From Marinilabiliales bacterium (lineage in GTDB: Bacteria > Bacteroidota > Bacteroidia > Bacteroidales > BM523): DNA of 7,557 nucleotides. Below the pieces are notes generated by a model. That model searched no databases. It was not told where the DNA came from and was given only the letters and a program-made list of their open reading frames with translations. The position numbers and the translations under genes were made by a program. The DNA lies in the NCBI GenBank assembly GCA_002869425.1, contig PKSZ01000260.1, positions 1 to 7,557 of the forward strand, given 5' to 3'. This document shows positions 1-6,700 of this stretch, one piece after another; the stretch's first letter is position 1, and the number at the start of each line of letters is the position of its first letter.

Positions 1-1
1 A

Positions 2-601
2 TTGAAAGTGTGTTACAAAGGGGATTCACAAGGTTTGGTTGTGGATAAAGGTGAGGAAATACAGGTACTGGAGTCTCCTGTTGCTGATTTTATATACGAA
101 GAGGATGGTTATACACATAGTTTTTATAATCGTTCTCAGGGTTCTTACAATTGGAAATGGTTAAAAGACGGAGAGGAGTTTTCTATCAACGAAAATCCTT
201 CTCATATTTTTAATTATAATGGGGAAAAACAAGTAAAGCTAATAGCGTATAGTCTGAATGGTTGTTACGATATGGTTGAGAAAAGTGTGAAGGTGAAAAT
301 TGTACATCCATACTATATGCCTTCTGCATTTACACCCAATGGGAATGGAATTGATGATTACTTTGGTCCTGAAGGCGTTGGCTTACAGGATTATAAATTC
401 ACTATGCTGGTTTATGATCGCATGGGACAGCTGGTGTTTGAAACAAGTAATCCGGAAAAGAAATGGGATGGCAAGATTAAGGGGACAAATAAATCTGCCG
501 CACCGGGTGTATATACTTTTAAGGTGGTTACCATAGACAAATATGGTAATAAAGACAGGAGGATTGGTTCAGTTACCATTCTCGATCCGTCAATTGAATA
601 G
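2..601 (+). CDS. C-terminal part of a T9SS-secreted PKD-domain protein with a type B sorting domain (5' partial)
   Basis: The frame is open from the first bases to a TAG at 599-601, giving 199 visible residues. No signal peptide is seen, and the sequence at the window edge looks like the middle of a beta domain, so the gene almost certainly begins upstream; the TTG at base 2 is read as an internal Leu codon. Residues about 24-101 form a PKD/Ig-like sandwich and residues 102-196 a gliding-motility-associated (CHU_C, type B) C-terminal domain. Known for this family: the protein crosses the outer membrane through the T9SS and remains at the surface or is released, the C-terminal domain acting as the export signal. 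The cargo's function lies in the missing N-terminal part and cannot be told. It is in the same frame and orientation as the giant adhesin gene 96 bases downstream, so co-transcription is possible. No PorP/SprF-type partner gene follows it directly. Confidence 0.9.
   Translation: MKVCYKGDSQGLVVDKGEEIQVLESPVADFIYEEDGYTHSFYNRSQGSYNWKWLKDGEEFSINENPSHIFNYNGEKQVKLIAYSLNGCYDMVEKSVKVKIVHPYYMPSAFTPNGNGIDDYFGPEGVGLQDYKFTMLVYDRMGQLVFETSNPEKKWDGKIKGTNKSAAPGVYTFKVVTIDKYGNKDRRIGSVTILDPSIE
71..304 (+). other. PKD/Ig-like domain of the upstream protein
   Basis: Residues about 24-101 of the partial protein read SPVADF, then a Tyr/Ser-rich strand, YNWKWLKDGE in the place of the usual PKD W-x-F-G-D-G strand, HIFNYNGEKQVKLIAYS as the H-x-Y...G-x-Y-x-V-x-L strand equivalent, then an NGC turn. 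This order of strands is typical of degenerate PKD domains found just before type B sorting domains in Bacteroidota. A canonical WDFGDG is absent, so it is called PKD-like only. Confidence 0.65.
305..589 (+). other. T9SS type B C-terminal sorting domain (CHU_C family)
   Basis: Residues 102-196, about 95 residues, the usual length. Diagnostic motifs in order: PSAFTPNGNGIDDYF (consensus P-x-A-F-T-P-N-G-D-G-x-N-D-x-F), the strand LVYDRMGQLVFET (consensus I-x-N-R-W-G-x-x-V-F-E), KWDGK (consensus WDG), AAPGVYTFKV (consensus PxGxYxY), and a final GSVTIL strand. In this family the domain is recognised by the T9SS translocon, and type B domains generally need a PorP/SprF-like outer-membrane partner. 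The GDG of the first motif is GNG here and the RWG is RMG; both are mild departures. Confidence 0.93.
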
Positions 602-640
602 AAGTAATTTAAAATATAGCAATTAGTTTGCACTTAGATG

Positions 641-671
641 TTTGTCATTCTCAAAATTATTTCTAACTTTC
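641..671 (+). promoter_or_regulatory. Candidate Bacteroidota sigma-A promoter for the giant adhesin gene
   Basis: TTTG at 641-644 is followed, after exactly 19 bases, by TAACTTTC at 664-671. The established Bacteroidota primary promoter is TTTG, 19-21 bases, then TAnnTTTG; only the last base of the -7 box differs. Transcription would start near 677-680, giving a leader of roughly 20 bases. There is no Shine-Dalgarno sequence before the ATG at 698, only an A-rich stretch, which is normal for this phylum. The spacing match is good, but such short AT-rich boxes arise by chance. Confidence 0.45.
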
Positions 672-673
672 TG

Positions 674-690
674 TTTGTTAATTAAACAAA
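674..690. repeat. Small AT-rich inverted repeat upstream of the adhesin start
   Basis: TTTGTT (674-679) and AACAAA (685-690) are perfectly complementary arms around a 5-base AATTA centre, ending 7 bases before the ATG. It overlaps the predicted transcription start, so it could be an operator half-site pair or a weak leader hairpin. It has only one G-C pair and may be chance in AT-rich DNA. Confidence 0.25.
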
Positions 691-697
691 GAATACA

Positions 698-784
698 ATG
701 ACTACTGCTCAATCGTCAAGGAATGTTACATCATTTTTATTGTCAGTTTTATTATTGACAATGTTTTCGTTTGGTGCAAGCGCA
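698..784 (+). other. Sec signal peptide
   Basis: Residues 1-29: a short polar start with Arg8, a hydrophobic core at about 13-25 (FLLSVLLLTMFSF), and an A-S-A signal peptidase I site with predicted cleavage before Gln30. A Gln directly after the cleavage site is common in Bacteroidota T9SS cargo. There is no lipobox Cys, so it is not a lipoprotein. Confidence 0.9.
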
Positions 785-3700
785 CAAAACATGGATTCTT
801 TTTTCTATAAAGAAAAAGTATCAGAAAACGGTAAATTGATTATTGTTCGACCTCAAAATCTGTTTAAAAATCCAGATAAGGATGCGTTACTTCAACATAT
901 TAAGAGTGTCCCAGGGGTTATAGAAGTATTGAATTTAGATGAATTAAGCTATTGTCAAATGAAAGTTGAAAGCTACATTGAGAAGGAAGACATTGTAAGT
1001 ATTTTCCAGACTTTGGGAATAGATTTGATTGAAAGATCAGAAAGAGTTGTAACCAAAACTTTTTCAAATCCTGTTTTAAAGGGAGGTGCTGACAAAGCAA
1101 TCGAGTGTTGTTTCGAATCTGTTAGTGCTTCGTGTTATGATGATGATCCAACTGTTGCTTCAATAACATTCAGTTGTGCTCCTTCGGGTGCTGTTTTTAC
1201 AAGTGTGACTTTGGATGCTACAATTGGGAGTTGGTGTCCGGATTGGTACTCAATGGATTGGAATGTTGGTGGAAATTGGTATTATGGAATGTGCGACGGA
1301 GCCAATGATTATGCTGATTTAAATGGTCAGACAATCAATGGTACTACAGTTTCAGTATCCTCCTGGGATGAAGATCTTTATTCAGATGGGATTACTATAA
1401 CCTTGCAGGCAACTGCATGTTGGGATAATGGGATTGCTCCACAGCAGATAATTGCTGTACTCGATGGAACAAATCCTGCTGCATCTGGTGGATATACAGA
1501 TATTTGTCCCGGTGCAAGTGTTACTTTTAATGCGCATGGTGATTATCCTGATAATGGCACAACCTATACACAAAGTGATGCAACTTCTACTTTTACCTGG
1601 GATTTTGGCGATGGAGATACCCAATCTGGGGTTGGCCTTACCAGCGTAACCCATTCATATGCAGATCCCGGGGGTTATGATGTGGATTTAACCATTACGG
1701 ATGTACAGGGAGGAACCAGTGCAAATGATATTGGTCATAGGGTTAGAGTTTCTACTACACCTGTATTTGCAGGTACAACAGCCGATGATTTCACTATTTG
1801 TGCTGGTGCTTGTACAGATATTACGGGAGTAGTAACACCAACTCCATGGAGTCAACCTACAGGAGCAACTTTAGCTGGGGAAACATATCTTCCTGATGGA
1901 ACAGGTGTTTGGTATACTACAGATCTTAATTTCGATGAGTTTACTCCTGGTCAAACAGTAACATCTGCATCAGATATTGAATCCATTTGTATGAATATTG
2001 AACATTCGTATATTGGTGATCTGATTGCTTATATTGAATGTCCAAATGGTCAAACAGCAGATTTATTTGATGGAAATAATGCAGTGAGTTTGGCTGCATT
2101 TCTTGGAGAAGCCATTGATGATGTGACTTCAGGTCCAGGTGTTGGATATGACTATTGTTTTGACCCAACGAGTGGAAATGGAACAATAACTGATGCTGCA
2201 ACAACGATGAGTGTACCAACACCGTCAGATACTTATGTTCCAGAAGGTGATTTTAATGGTTTGGTTGGTTGTCCATTGAATGGAACCTGGACTATTCATA
2301 TTCAAGATGATATGGGCTCTGACGATGGATATATCTTTAGCTGGGGAATCAATTTTGATCCTTCTCTTTATCCTGCATTGTGGGGTTTCACTCCGTCTAT
2401 TGTGTCAGAATCCTGGTCTGGTGAAGGAGTAAGTGGCACAAATCCTGCAACAGCATGTCCAACTTCAGTAGGAGATGTCGATTATTTGTACGAGGTAACT
2501 GATGATTTTGGATGTACATACGATACCACCATAACCATTGAGGTAACTCCTGGAATGACATTAACACCAACAGTTATCGATGCACAATGTTACCATAACT
2601 GTGATGGTCAGATAACAGTTGCAGTTACAAATGGAACAGCTCAGTTTGATTATGTATGGGAAAATACTGCTGGAACATACTCTGATAATACAAATAGTTC
2701 AAGTCTTTCATCAAATACAATTTCTTCTTTGTGTGCCGATGAATATAATGTAACAGTTACAGACGCTGAAGGTTGTGAAGCTTATCTTACAACAACGGTT
2801 GATGAACCTGCACAAATGACGGTGAATTTTACTTCAACAGATGAAAACTGTGGTTTAGCAGACGGTACCATTTCGTCTTCCGTTTCCGGAGGAACAGCAA
2901 ACTATTCCTATGTTTCTGTGCCGGCAGGAGTAAATGAATCTAATCAGTCATCAAGTGAAACTTTTACAGGACTATCGGCAGGTAGTTATGTTATAACTGT
3001 TACAGATGCCAATAGTTGTACTGCAGTGAATTCAGTCGATGTTAATGGATCAGGTTCTGTTAATGCTGCTTTTTCATATGTAGAGAATCAATGTTATGAT
3101 GCATCCGGAAATTCGGTTGTGTTTACAAATTCATCAACAGGTGCAACAAGTTATACATGGGATTTTGATGGCAATGGTACTACCGATAGTACTGATCCGA
3201 ATCCAACATGGAATTATACTGCACCCGGAATTTATAATGTTACATTAACGGCTATTTCCGGAGCATGTACGCATTCTGTAAGTATGAATGTAACAATATA
3301 CGATTTACCAACGCTTGCATTAACACCAAGCGATGCAAGTTGTAATGACTATAGCGACGGTGAAATAGTTGCTGTAGCAGCAGCTGGTGGAGCAGCAGGT
3401 TCAAGTGTTTTTACAGATTGGGAATGGTCAGATGGACAAACAACTTCCACAGCAACAGGATTGTCAGCTGGGACATATACGGTTACGGTAACAGACAACC
3501 TGAACTGTACAGCTACAGAAACTGTAACTATTTCAGAACCAGCAGCAATTGGTATAGTGCCGGCAACAGTAGACCTTACTTGTTATGGAATATGTACAGG
3601 TGAAGCACATGTTGTGAGTGTATCAGGTGGTTCTGGTAACTTCTCATATGCATGGAGCAATACGGAAACAACTCAAAATATTACAGGACTTTGCGCAGGC

Positions 3701-6700
3701 ACCTATTCATTTACTGTATCCGATGATGCTTCAATCGGATGTGTTTATGTTGAAACATATAATGTGTCACAACCACCGGAAATGACCCTTGCAACTTCAT
3801 CAATCAGTACCAATTGTGGTCAGGCAGACGGTTCTGCTACAGTAACAATTACCAATGGAGTAGCAGATTATTCTGTTGATTGGAGCAATAGTTTCTCAGA
3901 AATCATTTCAACTACAACAAGTACAAATTCAAATATTGCAGCTGGAGCTTACGATGTAACCGTTACAGATGCAGATGGTTGTATTGCAACAAGTTCTGTT
4001 AATGTTAATGATTTAACAGGGCCTAGTGCTTCCATTACAGGCTATACAGATATTCTTTGTAATGGCGACTGCACAGGTGATATGACGGTAACTGTTTCTG
4101 GCGGAAATTCTCCTTATACTTACAATTGGGATGGAAATGGTGCGGGCTCAGCGGTTGCCAACACTACGGATACAGAAGCCAGTTTATGTGCAGGTGCACA
4201 TTCTGTTGTCATTACTGATGATAATGGTTGTGTTGCTTCAGCAAGTGAAACATTGACTGAGCCTTCTGCACTTTCAATTTCTGTTTCAACAGTTGATGCC
4301 AATTGCGGCACACTGGGATCTGCAACTGCTACTGTTACAGGTGGTGTTACCAATTATGATTATTTATGGTCAAGTGGAGGAACTGATGCAACAGAAAATA
4401 ATCTTTCTCCCGGAACATATACTGTTGATGTTACAGATAATAATGGTTGTACCATAAGTGGTTCAGGTACAGTTGTAGATGTTGGTGGTATGTCGGCTAG
4501 CATTACTTCAAGTACAAATGTGAGCTGTAATGGCGGAAATGATGGTGATGCAACAGTAGAAGTTTCAGGGGGAACCGCATCCTATACATATAATTGGGGA
4601 ACAGGTGATGTTACAAGTTCTGAAACAACAAATATAGCAACTGGGTTATCTGCCGGTGTTTATGAAGTAACTGTTACGGATGTTAATCTTTGTGGGGCAA
4701 CTACGACAGTTACAATAACAGAGCCTTCACTGCTTGAGGCTAGCATTACCAATACTGTTGATGCAACATGTAATGGCTATTCTGATGGTTCTTTAACTGT
4801 AACACCTACCGGTGGTGCAGGAGGATATACGTATTTGTGGGATGCAAATGCTTCTGGTCAAGTATCAGCAACAGCTACGGGACTTTCAGCAGGAAGTTAT
4901 TCAGTTACTGTTGAAGATCAGAATGGTTGTTCAGTAATAGTAACAGGTACTGTTGCAGAGCCTGATGCTATTGTAGTTTCTGCACAAGCATACACAGCCC
5001 ATTGTGATCTTGCTGATGGTGGTGCTGAGGTGATAAGTGCATCAGGAGGCAATACCGGATCTTATACATATGCATGGTCAGGAGGAACAGCTCCTCTTAA
5101 TCAGGATACTGTTGGTGGTTTAAGTGCTGCCGGTAGTCCATATACTGTAACTGTAACAGATATACTGGGATGTACAGGAACAGACCAGGTTACAGTGCCA
5201 AATGCACCCGGAGGTATTGCTACCATTTCAAGTTATGAAGATGTTAGTTGTGCTGGTGCTTCTGATGGATGGGTAACCGTATCTTGCTCAGGCACTTCTC
5301 CATTTACATACAATTGGACAGGAGGAGGAACAGATCAGACAGCAACAGGCCTAGGTGGTGGAACATATGATGTAACTGTTACCGATCATTGGGGTTGTAC
5401 CGCAACTGCTTCTCAGGTTATTGGTGAACCTTTACCATTAACTCTAGACTTACCATCCAGTGAGCCTGATTGCCACGGTGGTATGAATGGAGGTATTTGT
5501 GCAAATGTTACCGGAGGAACTACGAACTATTCATATTTATGGAGCAATGGAGGAAATACACAGTGCATATCTGTAGGTTATGGCTATTATTGTGTAACGG
5601 TAACCGATGCAAATGGTTGTATAATTACAGGATGCGATTCTGTTACACAACCAGATCCAATCCAGATTCAAAGTGCTATTGTTGATGCAAACTGCTCACA
5701 ATCTGATGGCTCTGTGTCTTTAGTAACCAGTGGAGGTACTGGCACCTTAACTGTTGAATGGAGCAATGGATCATCAGGAGATACGCTTGCTAATATTCCA
5801 GCCGGAACATATACTGTTACTGTTACAGATGCTAAATCATGTAGCAATACAGATACATACACGGTTGCCAATCTTGCAGGTCCGGTAGCTGTTATTGATA
5901 CGGTTGTTCATATATTATGTAACGGAGGTAACAATGGCTCTTCAACAGTTTCAGTAACTGGAGGAACCATTCCTTATGATTATATCTGGAGCAGTGGAGG
6001 AACAAATGCTATTGAAAGTAATTTAACTGCAGGAAATTATACGGTAACAGTTATCGATGCAAATCATTGTATTGCTTCATTGTCTGTTGAAATCACTGAA
6101 CCAGATGCTCTGGGTTTGAATTATTTTACTCAGGATCCAGCTTGCTATGACAGTACTAATGGATGGGCAAGTGTTGTACCTTATGGTGGAACGTCACCTT
6201 ATAGTTATCAATGGAATGGAGGCGGAAACAATCAAACCGACTCTTTAAATACAGGTATGGGAAGTGGATCATATTCTGTTGTAGTAACAGATGCAAATAA
6301 CTGTAATATTCTTCAGAATATTTCGATTTCTCAACCTGCTGAATTAACAATGGCCGTAGGAAGTATTGCTTCATCATGTTTTAATACCCAGGATGGTCAG
6401 GCCTTTGTTTATAATGTTTCCGGAGGAACTCCGCACGTAACCAATGGTTATTATTATGAATGGGGAGCGAATGCAAATGCTCAGCTCACTGATACTGCAT
6501 TTCAATTGGTTGCAGGCAATTACTGTGTAACAGTTACGGATGGCGTGGGTTGTCAGCAAACAGCATGTGTAACGGTTTCTTCACCAACTCCAATGGAGTT
6601 CCAGTCTGTAACTTTCCAGGATAATCTTTGTTTTGGAGATACAGATGGAACAATCAATTCAATTGTGGTAGGAGGATCCCCGGGTTATGATTTCTTGTGG

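Noticed and set aside
2..4. TTG as the true start of the first gene
   Set aside because: There is no signal peptide and the domain is already under way, so the gene is most likely cut by the window edge.
619..631. Possible terminator hairpin after the first gene (GCAA...TTGC)
   Set aside because: The stem is only 4 base pairs, AT-rich, and has no T-run after it.
824..1033. Metal-binding function for the HMA-like domain
   Set aside because: The CxxC motif is missing and the only cysteine is in a strand, so metal transfer is not supported.
3418..3603. Short + strand frames inside the repeats (also 300-536, 1452-1649, 5470-5685)
   Set aside because: They overlap the real frames out of phase and have no independent support.
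4120..4353. Open antisense frame of 77 codons (also 5668-5871, 1941-2222, 1382-1654 and others on the - strand)
   Set aside because: They lie wholly inside the adhesin reading frame, and their composition mirrors its Val/Thr/Gly-rich repeats. They show no recognisable domains or spaced start signals, so they are shadows of the coding strand.
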